Source: Melastoma dodecandrum (Eukaryota; Streptophyta; Magnoliopsida; Myrtales; Melastomataceae). From it: a stretch of 64,000 nt of DNA. The position numbers and the translations under genes are program-made. This document shows, one piece after another, positions 26,323 through 34,515 of this stretch (position 1 is the first letter of the stretch; each line of letters opens with the position of its first letter). The notes under the pieces were generated by a model. The model was given only the letters and a program-made list of their open reading frames with translations, searched no databases and had not been told where the DNA came from. The stretch covers positions 1,674,001-1,738,000 of the forward strand of contig JARUPY010000398.1 in NCBI GenBank assembly GCA_029817715.1. Reading direction: 5' to 3'.

Positions 26323-27174
26323 CTAACCCCACGGCAGCGCCTTCTGCGGCGCGGGGGCATACCCGCGCCCCCCATCGAGTTCGTAGGCCCAGATCCGAAA
26401 GGTCTTCAGCTGGTGCGGCCCAAAGCTGTTGATCAGCGGAACATCGGCGGCGTCACGCCCGTAGGCGACGACAATACGGCCAATGCGCGGGATGTTGTTG
26501 CGCGGATCGAACGTTCGCCATGCGCCGTCGAGAAAGAGCTCAATCCACGCGGAATAGTCCATAGGATCGACGATCGGAACACCGATGTCGCTGAGGTAGC
26601 CCGTCGCGTAGCGGGCCGGCATGTTCATGGCGCGGCACAAGGCGATCGCGAGATGGGCGAAGTCGCGGCAGACGCCGATCCGTGTCGTGTAGACATCGAG
26701 GGCTGAGCGCATCGAAGATGCGTCTTGGTAGTCGAACGTGACGTGCGCGTTGACGTAGTCGCAGATCGCCTGCGCCCGCGCCCAGCCCTTGGGGACGTTC
26801 TGGAACAGGTCCCAGGCGATCTGGCTGAGCTTGTCGGTCTCGCAATAGCGGCTGCCGAGCAGGTAGACGAGCGTGTCGTCGGGCAGTTCGGCGATGGGCG
26901 TCTCGCCTGCGTCGAGGACCTGCGGGTCGTGGCCGCCGGAATCGCGTATAGTCCCGTCGCCCCAAAGCTGCAGGTCCCCTGCAGGCGCGATGAAGCGGCG
27001 ACACACGTTGCCAAAAAGATCGCGATACAAGGAGGTCGGGACGTCCGGCGTCGTGTGGAAGGCCTCAGGCATCTGCGCGTCGCTGCGGCGCTCCTCCCGC
27101 ACCGCCAACATGGCCACCATCGGCGTTGGTTGGGCACACACCAACGTGATGTCGAAGCCATATCGGATGAGCAA
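26323..27174 (-). CDS. transglutaminase-like protein
   Basis: 283 residues of the bacterial transglutaminase-like family (often peptidase-like). The N-terminal beta domain begins MLIRYGFDITLVCAQPTPMV; the start codon appears to be TTG at 27174. The catalytic core shows the Cys motif RIGVCRDFAHLAIALCRA and the Asp motif WRTFDPRNN. The position that normally holds the catalytic His (HAW) reads SAW in MDYSAWIELF, so activity needs checking. The tail IGRIVVAYGRDAADVP is typical of the family. It lies in the island cargo. Confidence 0.75.
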   Translation of the reverse strand: MLIRYGFDITLVCAQPTPMVAMLAVREERRSDAQMPEAFHTTPDVPTSLYRDLFGNVCRRFIAPAGDLQLWGDGTIRDSGGHDPQVLDAGETPIAELPDDTLVYLLGSRYCETDKLSQIAWDLFQNVPKGWARAQAICDYVNAHVTFDYQDASSMRSALDVYTTRIGVCRDFAHLAIALCRAMNMPARYATGYLSDIGVPIVDPMDYSAWIELFLDGAWRTFDPRNNIPRIGRIVVAYGRDAADVPLINSFGPHQLKTFRIWAYELDGGRGYAPAPQKALPWG

Positions 27175-27221
27175 TGTTGTAGCCTCTAAAAGACGATCCG
27201 AGGACGAGCGCGCCGGCGCTT

Positions 27222-27497
27222 TTAAATGGCGGCCGCTCGTGCGCCGCCATCGTGGCCGGCATTCAGGCGAAGGACGACCTGTTCGATCAGCGCCCGGGCC
27301 CGATCCTCAGGCAGACCATGGTCGCGTGACAGAGTGTCGACCATCGCCGCCGTTTCCGAAGCCTGCAGACGCTTGACGTCGCCGGTGAGGGCGGCGTTTT
27401 CGAAGGCGTCGAGCGTTGCCATCAGGCGCAGCTCGTGCTTGATTTCTGCGGTCGATGGAACCGAGATCCGGCGTCCGAAACGCATTTGCTGCAGCAT
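27222..27497 (-). CDS. hypothetical protein
   Basis: 91 residues from the ATG at 27497, with GGAAGAGG 15-20 bases upstream. Helical throughout: STAEIKHELRLMATLDAFEN, RLQASETAAMVDTLSRDHGL, RARALIEQVVLRL. Not recognised. It is just upstream of the transglutaminase-like gene on the same strand. Confidence 0.5.
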   Translation of the reverse strand: MLQQMRFGRRISVPSTAEIKHELRLMATLDAFENAALTGDVKRLQASETAAMVDTLSRDHGLPEDRARALIEQVVLRLNAGHDGGARAAAI

Positions 27498-27735
27498 GGC
27501 TGGCCGACCTCTTCCTGAACCGGCGACATGCCGCTTCACCTACATGCTCCTGAGGCGATCACTTGTTAGTAGTCGAAAAAAATAAACACGGCCGGCATCG
27601 GTTCGCCTGACGGCCCGCTGCTTTCGCCGGATCCGGCCGGTGAAGCTGGTTCCGTTTGGGGAAAAACTGCAATCGTTCGGCAAGAGGACGCACGAGGGGA
27701 CCGGCCGAAGGCTGGCCCCCTCCCGCCGTATCCGG

Positions 27736-27942
27736 TCAGTGCTTGACGGCGTGGCGCGCATCCTTCGCGGCGTCTTTCACGTCGCCGGCGGCATTGTGTG
27801 CGGCGCCTTTGGCCTTGTCGGCCTTTCCTTCGGCTTGCAGCTTCGTGTCGCCTGTCGCGGCACCCGCGGAGGCGACGCGCTCGATCGGCGCATCCGTCTT
27901 GCGGGCTCGCGTCCTCGGCGGCTTGGGCGGCGGCGTTGCCAT
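27736..27942 (-). CDS. CsbD-like small stress protein
   Basis: 68 residues. After a Pro/Arg-rich N-terminus, DTKLQAEGKADKAKGAAHNA and GDVKDAAKDARHAVKH follow the CsbD-type repeat pattern (KxxGxxxKxKGxxxxxxGD). CsbD-family proteins are hydrophilic and stress-induced, but their mechanism is unknown. The remaining sequence from 27540 to 28070 holds nothing else convincing. Confidence 0.6.
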   Translation of the reverse strand: MATPPPKPPRTRARKTDAPIERVASAGAATGDTKLQAEGKADKAKGAAHNAAGDVKDAAKDARHAVKH

Positions 27943-28070
27943 GCCGCGAGCGTGCGCACACCCTCCTTAAGCTTTCATGGCTGCGCGCGGTGGGGCGCCG
28001 CAGACAGCAGATCGCTCGGAACAGTGTGCGGCGCTGCCTGTTCGGCGCCGTCACATCGACGGAGCACTGA

Positions 28071-28601
28071 ATGCAAAAGCCTATGCTGGCCGCGCTTCTC
28101 AGCGGCTTTCTCGTGAGCGGAGCGCTCACCCCACTCGCGGCACAGAAAACGACCGGCGACCCGACAATGCAGCTCGTCACCGCCGCCTCCCAATCCGACG
28201 AGTTCGAAATTGGCGAAGGGCGCCTCGCCGAGCAGATGGGGAGTCCCGCCATCCGGCGGATGGGCGCTGAAATGGTTCGCGACCACTCGAAGACGACGCG
28301 CAACCTGCACGCAGCCATCGCCAAGGCCGGCATGCCTGTTCCGCCGCCGCCGCCACTCCGACCCGACCAACAGGAGATGATGACGCAGCTTCAGGGCCTC
28401 TCGGGCGCCGCTTTCGATCAGGCGTACGTCATGCAGCAAGTGCAGGCTCATCAGCAGGCGCTGGCCGCAACAAGAGCCTACGCCAGAGAAGGCGAAGTCA
28501 GGCCGATCCGCGCCGCCGCTCGAAAGACCGTTCCGATCGTACAGCAGCACCTTCGGATGTTCCGCCAAATGGCTGCTTCGGCACATCTGGCCGCCATGTG
28601 A
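28071..28601 (+). CDS. DUF4142 family secreted protein
   Basis: 176 residues with signal peptide (PMLAALLSGFLVSGALTPLAA). The mature part MQLVTAASQSDEFEIGEGRLAEQ, MGAEMVRDHSKTTRNLHAAI and FDQAYVMQQVQAHQQAL is the four-helix, ferritin-like DUF4142 pattern with the QxxxH motif. It is probably periplasmic; function unknown. Such genes cluster with stress genes in Hyphomicrobiales, as here with CsbD-like and ferritin-like neighbours. Confidence 0.8.
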   Translation: MQKPMLAALLSGFLVSGALTPLAAQKTTGDPTMQLVTAASQSDEFEIGEGRLAEQMGSPAIRRMGAEMVRDHSKTTRNLHAAIAKAGMPVPPPPPLRPDQQEMMTQLQGLSGAAFDQAYVMQQVQAHQQALAATRAYAREGEVRPIRAAARKTVPIVQQHLRMFRQMAASAHLAAM

Positions 28602-28676
28602 GCGGCTCTGGGTGGACAAGAGCAGGAACCATATCGCTCGCAAGCGTTCTCTCGATCCACAACCGGGAGCACTCCT

Positions 28677-29126
28677 ATGGCGACTACCGTTGGAACCGAG
28701 TCCACATTCGACAAGCTCGTGCGGAACCTGCTCTACCTCGAGCACGATGCCATCGCCGCTTACGACACGACGATTGATCGCCTGAAAGACGACACAGCGA
28801 AAGCTCAGGTGATCCGCTTCCGCGATGATCACGTCCACCATGTGCAGACGCTGAAGAAGATCGCGGCAGATATTGGCATCGACGCACCTGCCGAGGGCGA
28901 CGCGAAGCAGATGTTAACGACAGGCAAGGTGGCCCTCGCTGGCCTTATCGGTGACAGTGCCGTCCTCAAGGCGATGCGCACAAACGAGGAGGACACTGTT
29001 AGCGCCTACGAGCGCGCCAGCGGGCATAATGAAGCCCGCCCTGAGTCGAAGGCGTTCTTCGAGAAGGCGTTGAGCGACGAAAAGCGCCATCGCGCCTGGA
29101 TGCAGGAACACTCGGATCGCTCATGA
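28677..29126 (+). CDS. ferritin-like domain protein
   Basis: 149 residues, four-helix bundle. The helices carry spaced Glu/His typical of ferritin-like or DUF2383-like proteins: LLYLEHDAIAAYDTTIDRL, FRDDHVHHVQTLKKIA, MRTNEEDTVSAYERA and EKALSDEKRHRAWMQEH, with ExxxxxY and ExxxH pairs able to hold metal. GGGAGCACTCC precedes the ATG. It could manage iron or oxidative stress; this is inferred. Confidence 0.7.
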   Translation: MATTVGTESTFDKLVRNLLYLEHDAIAAYDTTIDRLKDDTAKAQVIRFRDDHVHHVQTLKKIAADIGIDAPAEGDAKQMLTTGKVALAGLIGDSAVLKAMRTNEEDTVSAYERASGHNEARPESKAFFEKALSDEKRHRAWMQEHSDRS

Positions 29127-29294
29127 GCGAGATAGAGGAGGCGCGGGGCGCGCCTCCTCGCCTGCCGTTGCCTTTTCTCCCATCTTAAGTGGTCGCCAGC
29201 CCGCCCGCGAACGGCCGCCCATATCGTCGATGAAGGTCTCGCCGGGATGGAGGATCCGAGCGGCGGACTCAGCCGAGCGCTCGGCGGCTTGGAT
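29121..29294 (-). pseudogene. in-frame continuation of the portal gene beyond its TAG stop
   Basis: Directly after the TAG of the portal gene the same frame stays open for 57 codons and repeats its C-terminal motif: before the stop PGETFVDEMGRHW, after it PGETFIDDMGGRS. The two copies are also similar in DNA. It is either a decayed tandem duplication of the C-terminal module or an extension reached by amber read-through. It overlaps the end of the opposing ferritin-like gene by six bases. Confidence 0.45.
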
Positions 29295-31061
29295 CTAGAA
29301 AATTTCCGAGCTTAAGCCGCCGCCCATGACCCAATGGCGCCCCATCTCGTCGACGAATGTCTCGCCCGGTCGGTACGTTCGCGCCGCCTCCGCGACTACA
29401 TCCCCGCCCGCTTCGACCTCATCCTTTTGGTCGCCGTCCTTGCCGCCGCCGGCGCCCTCGACTTCCTCGTCGAGCTGATCCTCGTCGAGGATCGTCGAAC
29501 CCGAGACGATCGGCTCCGGGAGACCGAGGCGCTGACGCGCCTCCTTCTCGCGAGCGAGCTGTTCGTACACGTCTTCCCAGTCTGTCCCGAGCTCGGCGCA
29601 GATCTGCTCGTCGGTGACGCAGCCCATCTCCTTGAGCGTCTGCATCGCCTTCGACCACTTGCCGTCGTCGGCCTGGGGTTTCGCGGGCCCGCGCCAGTCG
29701 GCCCGGCACGCCGCCGCGCGCTTCGCGAGGAAGGCGTCGATCCCGCCGGGGAACGGCGTCAGGCCGCGGTCGATGTCCTCCTCGAGCCAGCACTCGAAGG
29801 CGGTCTGATAGAGCGGCGCGACGATATGCTTGCGCCGCCAGAGCATCACCGGCCAGTTCGTCGTCGTCGCCATGCGCACGGACGAATAGGTCGCGCCGGT
29901 GTAGTCGCCGGTCAGGTCTTCGACCGTGAAGCCCGCCGCGACGGCCGTCTCGCGCAGCAGCAGGCGCGCGAACGACTCGTAGTTGGTGTTCGGATGCTCC
30001 GAGCGGTTGAAGTCGAGCTTCTCGCCAGGGAACAGGTGCGTGACGCGCCCGTAGCCGCCGAGATCGATGTTCGTGCCGTCGTAGAAGCCGGCCTTCGCGC
30101 CGAGATAGTCGTCGATCTCACCGCCGACGCCCTGCTCGGACATCGACTGAAAGGCCGAGAGAACCTCGCGCGTGGGCTCGCCCGACGTGACGGTCGCCGC
30201 AATGATCGTCTGGATCAGCGAGGCGACAAGCGTCGCGTCCTGAAGCTGGTCGAACTGCCGGATCGTGCGCAGCACCGGCGCGAAGGGCGAGATCCCGCGC
30301 ATCACGCCGGCGTCGCCCTCGTAGCAATGCTTGACGATCGGCCGGTTCGCCGCGTCGCGCGCGCGCAGCTCGACGACCTCGCCTACCTCGAGCAGCGGCA
30401 TCGTCAGCCGGAGCCGATACGAGAGCGGGAGACCCGTCTTGTTGACGCGCACGCCTTGGTAGAGATCGACGCCGTTGCTGTCCTGGTCGAGGCGATGCGG
30501 CGGCACGAGCTGGATCTTCGTCGCCGTCACTGACTCGCGGCGGACCCACGGCACGAGAGCGAGCCACTCGCCATGGCTGAAGTAGGACGAGAGAGCCTGC
30601 GCAGCCTGCTGATCGATCGTGAATTTGCCGGCGGCATCGCATTCGAGCGGCGCGCAGGCCCAGGCTTCGAAGCGGCGCTCGACGCGACGCGCCCAGTCCA
30701 CCGCCGCCTGCTGCGTCCACCCAAGCTCTTCGAAGTCGGGCTTCGCGGCGAGGCGCAGCCCGTCGCCCATGATCTGCGCTCGAGCGCGGCGGATGACGCC
30801 CGAGATCCACCCGCTGTTTTGCAGGAGGTCGATCGTCCGCGCCGCCGAGCGCCAATAGGCCGAGCGCACGTCCTCGCGTTGGTCACGCAAGACGGGATGC
30901 CAGCCGGAGAATACCGGGGAGACCTCGCCCTTCATGTATTGCGCGCCAGGGCGCATCGGGACGCCGACGCCACGTGCGGGCGCAGCGGGAGAGATTATAC
31001 TGCGAAACTGACCGTCGGCGGTGATCCGAACGCGCGGTTTGAATGAGGCGCCTTCGCTCAC
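29295..31061 (-). CDS. phage portal protein, lambda family
   Basis: About 588 residues from a GTG at 31061 that overlaps the small-terminase stop (GTGA); an ATG at 31160 would add 33 unlike residues. Portal features: RSAARTIDLLQNSGWISGVIRRARAQIMGDGLRL, then YFSHGEWLALVPWV, LVPPHRLDQD, GISPFAPVLRTIRQFDQLQDATL and FARLLLRETAVAAGF, matching lambda gpB-type portals that form the dodecameric DNA gate of the head. The C-terminus has Glu/Gly-rich linker sequence and a PGETFVDEMGR motif. The usual partners (large terminase, capsid, protease) are absent nearby. Confidence 0.85.
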   Translation of the reverse strand: MSEGASFKPRVRITADGQFRSIISPAAPARGVGVPMRPGAQYMKGEVSPVFSGWHPVLRDQREDVRSAYWRSAARTIDLLQNSGWISGVIRRARAQIMGDGLRLAAKPDFEELGWTQQAAVDWARRVERRFEAWACAPLECDAAGKFTIDQQAAQALSSYFSHGEWLALVPWVRRESVTATKIQLVPPHRLDQDSNGVDLYQGVRVNKTGLPLSYRLRLTMPLLEVGEVVELRARDAANRPIVKHCYEGDAGVMRGISPFAPVLRTIRQFDQLQDATLVASLIQTIIAATVTSGEPTREVLSAFQSMSEQGVGGEIDDYLGAKAGFYDGTNIDLGGYGRVTHLFPGEKLDFNRSEHPNTNYESFARLLLRETAVAAGFTVEDLTGDYTGATYSSVRMATTTNWPVMLWRRKHIVAPLYQTAFECWLEEDIDRGLTPFPGGIDAFLAKRAAACRADWRGPAKPQADDGKWSKAMQTLKEMGCVTDEQICAELGTDWEDVYEQLAREKEARQRLGLPEPIVSGSTILDEDQLDEEVEGAGGGKDGDQKDEVEAGGDVVAEAARTYRPGETFVDEMGRHWVMGGGLSSEIF

Positions 31062-31597
31062 GATCTTTGGCTCTCCTGCTCGATCGAATCGTCCCCGGCC
31101 GTCGCGTCCAGCTCTCCCCTGCTTAGAGCCGCTTGCGCCTTTTCGAAGCGAGCGCGGCACCGATCAAAGGCGCCATTCAGAAGCTCCTCTGCTTTCATCC
31201 GAAGCGTTAGGTCGCGCGTGAGCGCGGCTGGCACGCCGCGCATCTCTTCGCGATAGACACCAAGAATGTCGGCGATGGCACTCTCGACATCTTCGAAGTC
31301 GATCAGGCGCCCCTCCTCTCGAGCGTTTCGGAGTTCAACCTCTCGCGCCTTCGCAGCGTACAGACGGACGCTGGCTGCCGATTTGGAGTTGCGACGTTCC
31401 TCGTCCTTGAGCGCTCTGATGTAGCCTTGGACGACGCCGGCCAAAGTCACCTGACCCCGCGCGGCCTTCTCTACGTGTCCGCTCCGCACGAGTTGCCGGA
31501 CGCGCTCGCCCGAGATCATCAGCAGCTTGCCGGCCGCCTCGATCGAGACCGAGATCTCGAGGAATTCACCAGCCGGACTTGGAGCTTGAGCCATCAT
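31058..31597 (-). CDS. Nu1-like terminase small subunit / DNA packaging protein
   Basis: 179 residues. The N-terminal winged-helix part VSIEAAGKLLMISGERVRQLVRSGHVEKAARGQ is the helix-turn-helix of Nu1/gpNu1-type packaging proteins. It is followed by the family-typical helix RLYAAKAREVELRNAREEGRLIDFEDVE. Nu1 recognises the cos site and brings the large terminase. The start overlaps the tape-measure stop by one base (TAATG) and its stop overlaps the portal start. No large terminase gene lies between it and the portal gene. Confidence 0.8.
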   Translation of the reverse strand: MMAQAPSPAGEFLEISVSIEAAGKLLMISGERVRQLVRSGHVEKAARGQVTLAGVVQGYIRALKDEERRNSKSAASVRLYAAKAREVELRNAREEGRLIDFEDVESAIADILGVYREEMRGVPAALTRDLTLRMKAEELLNGAFDRCRARFEKAQAALSRGELDATAGDDSIEQESQRS

Positions 31598-33834
31598 TAC
31601 CTTCCAGGATCGCCGGACGGCGCGAAGTTCGACCGCCGCGCGACGCCGAGGCTCGGCACCGAGATGCCGGCGACTGCGCTTTGCGCGCCGCGAGCCGCGC
31701 CGGAGATCGCCAGGAGCTTCGCGAGCAGCTTGTCGGCGGCTGCGATGGCTGCGTCGATCCCGGCTGCATCGACCTTTGGAGCAAAGGAGCCATCGAGCTT
31801 AGTGAGCGAACGGTGGGCGTCGTCGGCCTTCGACTTGAGGATCGATGCGCCGCTCAGGTTGCCGTACGGATTGCCGCCGGGCGCTTTGGCGGGCGCGGGA
31901 TCGGGGAAGCCGCGCGAGTCCTCGGGCAGGCCGCCTTCCATGCCCGGCAGCTCCAAGCCCGCGCCAGGCAAGGCCTCCTGTTCCCCCTGCGTGGGGACGC
32001 GCTGACCATAGTGGCGCATTATGTAGGCGAAGATGCTAGCGCCCGCGACAGGCAGCGCCACACCGCCAAGGAAGCCGAGCAGGCCGCCGGCGGCAGGGAT
32101 CGCTTTCTTGGCCACGTCAGGCAGCGCGCCACCCGCGCCGAGACGCGCCGCCGCAGCACTCAGTTCGGCAGCGGAAACATTTAGAGCGGCGGCCGAGCCT
32201 TTCAAACCGAAGCCGTTGAGCGCAAGACGCGCCAGGTAACCGGACGCGGCCAAGCCGCCCGCAGCGGCCGTTCCGCCGGCGGCGACCGCCCAGTTCGGGT
32301 GAGCCTTGGCGGCCTCACCGAGCGACCGGATGTGCGACGCGAGGTCGGAGATTGAGAGCCCCGCCGACTTCATCAGCGGCGAAGAGACGGCGGCCAATAG
32401 ATCGTTGAGCGCGCTCTTGAGGTTACCGACAGCCGCCGTTGGATCGGCGCGCTGGTTGTCCGCAGCCTTGTCGAGGCCGGGCGCCTGGTCATAGAGCCGC
32501 GCGTGCTGCTCGAGGGTCTTGCGCTGTTGGATCAGGATGCGGATCAGGTTGGCCGCAGTGCTCGGTAGCGTCTCCTGTATGAACTTCGTCTTGTCCTCCA
32601 ACGATTTGATGCCGGCCGCCTCCATATGGGCGTCGAGCACCGCAGCAAATTTGTCGGGGTCATTCGCGAGATACTGGTCGCCAACGAGCTTGCCTGCGTA
32701 GCCCATGATTTGGCCCGTCTTGGACCGGCGGATCTGCGAAGGGTCTTCCAGCATGCCGATCGACGAGAGCTTTTCGACAGGCAGATGTTTGTGTTGAAGG
32801 CCGCCCCGAAACGTCTTCGTCAGCATCGACAAAGCGTCGCCCGCAGATGAGCCATGCATCTCCTGAATTAGCGAGGGCATCACCACGTTCAGGAAGCGAT
32901 CGGACAGCGTCGCGCCGGCGGCCTTGGAATATTTCGCGGCTTCGTAGACCTGCGTGGTGTCGATCGTTTTGCCCATGACGGCCATGGCCTTGATCTGGCC
33001 TTCGAGATACTTCTTGAACCGCGCCGGGCTGTTCATGAGGCCCAGAGACTCGCCGGCTTTCACGATGTCCGCGATGTTGGCGTTCTCCACCCCCATCCCC
33101 TTGAGGACCGACGCCGCCTTCGCGAGCATGGGCAGCATCTCAAGCGCCTCGCGCGGGTTCTGGACCGCGCTACGGGCTTCCTTATGGAGTTCCATGATCT
33201 GCGAGACGCTCATGTTCGGCGCGCCGCGTGCGGCCAGGATCGCACCGGCTTCCGAGGCGCGGATTTCGCGGGGCGTCATGCCCGCGTCGGCCTGCGCGAT
33301 CTTCACATGCTGGCGCTCGGCGCCTGCGATCGCCGCCTCTCGGATCATGTCGCCCACCGAATGCGCGCTGGCCGCTGCGGCGGCGGCCTGTGTTGCCGCG
33401 CCGAGAACGCCCCGGTGCGACCACAGGGAGCTTTCGCCATGCCCTGTCTCCGCGACCTCGCGCGATGTCTTCTTCGAGGACGCGACGAAGCGCGCCTGTT
33501 CACGTTGAACTTCGCGCAGCGCGGCGATCGTGGTGCTTTCCCATCGCCGAACCCCCGCCGCCTGCGCTGCGGTCCACTCGCTCGCGGCCGATGCCAACCG
33601 CACGCTCGAGCTGTAGTCACGCCAGGATTTCGCGACCGCTTCGATGTCGCGCGCGGACAGCTTGAGCCGGCCAAGACTGGTGACAAACCGATTGGTTGCG
33701 CCGGTTTGGGACATCGCCTTAGCGATGTCCTTCGCCTTCCTCGCTGCCTCCTCGAGCGCCTGGCCGACGGTCCTCGCCGGCTTTGATGCATCATCGACGA
33801 GGCGAACGGTGAGCGAGCTTACCTGATTAGTCAT
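31597..33834 (-). CDS. phage tail tape measure protein
   Basis: 745 residues, short for a tape measure, Ala-rich and helical. The N-terminus VSSLTVRLVDDASKPARTVGQALEEAA and the TDTTQVYEAAKYSKAAG-like middle are typical of tape measures of lambdoid/siphovirus type; a hydrophobic Gly/Ala region near residues 520-600 is the expected membrane-active segment. It begins two bases after the end of the frameshifted tail-chaperone product, the usual location for a tape measure gene. It determines tail length if a tail is made. Confidence 0.8.
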   Translation of the reverse strand: MTNQVSSLTVRLVDDASKPARTVGQALEEAARKAKDIAKAMSQTGATNRFVTSLGRLKLSARDIEAVAKSWRDYSSSVRLASAASEWTAAQAAGVRRWESTTIAALREVQREQARFVASSKKTSREVAETGHGESSLWSHRGVLGAATQAAAAAASAHSVGDMIREAAIAGAERQHVKIAQADAGMTPREIRASEAGAILAARGAPNMSVSQIMELHKEARSAVQNPREALEMLPMLAKAASVLKGMGVENANIADIVKAGESLGLMNSPARFKKYLEGQIKAMAVMGKTIDTTQVYEAAKYSKAAGATLSDRFLNVVMPSLIQEMHGSSAGDALSMLTKTFRGGLQHKHLPVEKLSSIGMLEDPSQIRRSKTGQIMGYAGKLVGDQYLANDPDKFAAVLDAHMEAAGIKSLEDKTKFIQETLPSTAANLIRILIQQRKTLEQHARLYDQAPGLDKAADNQRADPTAAVGNLKSALNDLLAAVSSPLMKSAGLSISDLASHIRSLGEAAKAHPNWAVAAGGTAAAGGLAASGYLARLALNGFGLKGSAAALNVSAAELSAAAARLGAGGALPDVAKKAIPAAGGLLGFLGGVALPVAGASIFAYIMRHYGQRVPTQGEQEALPGAGLELPGMEGGLPEDSRGFPDPAPAKAPGGNPYGNLSGASILKSKADDAHRSLTKLDGSFAPKVDAAGIDAAIAAADKLLAKLLAISGAARGAQSAVAGISVPSLGVARRSNFAPSGDPGR

Positions 33835-33836
33835 CG

Positions 33837-34028
33837 TCAGAGACCTTTTAGCCGCCGCGCCGTCTCGTATTCGACTAGGAAGTCATCCCAGCCCATCGCT
33901 GTCAGCTCGGCGAGGCTCCAGCCGGCGACGCTTCCGATGAACTGCCGGAGGGCTCTCCATTCGAAGGCGAGCGCGACGCGCTCAGCTCGCTTGCGGTTGT
34001 TGTCGGGCGCAGCCGAGCCGGCAAAAAA
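33837..34028 (-). CDS. -1 frame extension of the tail assembly chaperone (GT-like)
   Basis: From the slippery run, the -1 frame stays open for about 60 codons and reads coherent protein (NRKRAERVALAFEWRALR, GWSLAELTAMGWDDF, LVEYETARRL), ending two bases before the tape-measure ATG. No start codon or ribosome-binding site is needed if ribosomes slip. This is the lambda G/GT arrangement: a minor fusion product binds the tape measure protein while the shorter product is made in excess. Confidence 0.75.
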   Translation of the reverse strand, partial: FFAGSAAPDNNRKRAERVALAFEWRALRQFIGSVAGWSLAELTAMGWDDFLVEYETARRLKGL

Positions 34029-34324
34029 TTCAGCAACGCCTCGTTCAACGCGTCCTCGTCGTCGGCGTCGAGCGCCTTGAGCACCTCGGCCGGGATCGGC
34101 TGCCCGTCGAGATCGGTGATGCCGGGATAGGGCGGCGCTTCGGCCTCCGGATCCACCTTCTGAAGCGCGCTGATCGCGTCGAAATATTCGCCGATGGCGC
34201 CGACGCTCAGCCGATGCAAGAAGATGGTCCGCAACGGCCGGCCATCGACGCTGATCGGGTACGCGAGCGGCACTTCGATGCGGCGTGGCTTGGCGCCGTC
34301 CAGGGGCTTGATGTCGAGCGGCAT
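33902..34324 (-). CDS. phage tail assembly chaperone (short product)
   Basis: 140 residues: DIKPLDGAKPRRIEVPLAYPISVDGRPLRTIFLHRLSVGAIGEYFDAI matches the tail assembly protein family (Mu gp41-like/TAC). Its last 42 residues are Ser/Thr/Pro-rich and unlike folded protein, because the real continuation lies in the -1 frame (see the slippery site). It sits immediately upstream of the tape measure gene, like lambda G. Confidence 0.8.
   Translation of the reverse strand: MPLDIKPLDGAKPRRIEVPLAYPISVDGRPLRTIFLHRLSVGAIGEYFDAISALQKVDPEAEAPPYPGITDLDGQPIPAEVLKALDADDEDALNEALLNFLPARLRPTTTASELSASRSPSNGEPSGSSSEASPAGASPS
34022..34028 (-). promoter_or_regulatory. -1 ribosomal frameshift slippery heptamer
   Basis: On the minus strand the heptamer is T TTT TTG in the zero frame, which fits X XXY YYZ. 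A slip moves the ribosome from the G frame into the coherent extension ending at 33837. Confidence 0.7.
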
Positions 34325-34335
34325 AGGTGGATCTC

Positions 34336-34515
34336 CTACTTCAGTCCCACGTGCAACGGGCGCGCGGCCGCCAGGATGTCCTCGACTCGAAGAGTACGCA
34401 GAGGGCGCCGCGCCTCGGCGTCGATCATCTCGCGCATTTTCGCAGCGCGTCGGGCGCGTTGCGCGGCCTCGGCGAGCACGCGCGCGCGGTTGAAGTATTC
34501 AGGCTGCGTGATCAT
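34336..34515 (-). CDS. small hypothetical phage-block protein
   Basis: 59 residues (MITQPEYFNRARVLAEAAQR...), basic and helical, ending RTLRVEDILAAARPLHVGLK. It starts inside the end of the preceding gene (17-base overlap) and ends 11 bases before the tail chaperone start. Not recognised. Confidence 0.55.
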   Translation of the reverse strand: MITQPEYFNRARVLAEAAQRARRAAKMREMIDAEARRPLRTLRVEDILAAARPLHVGLK

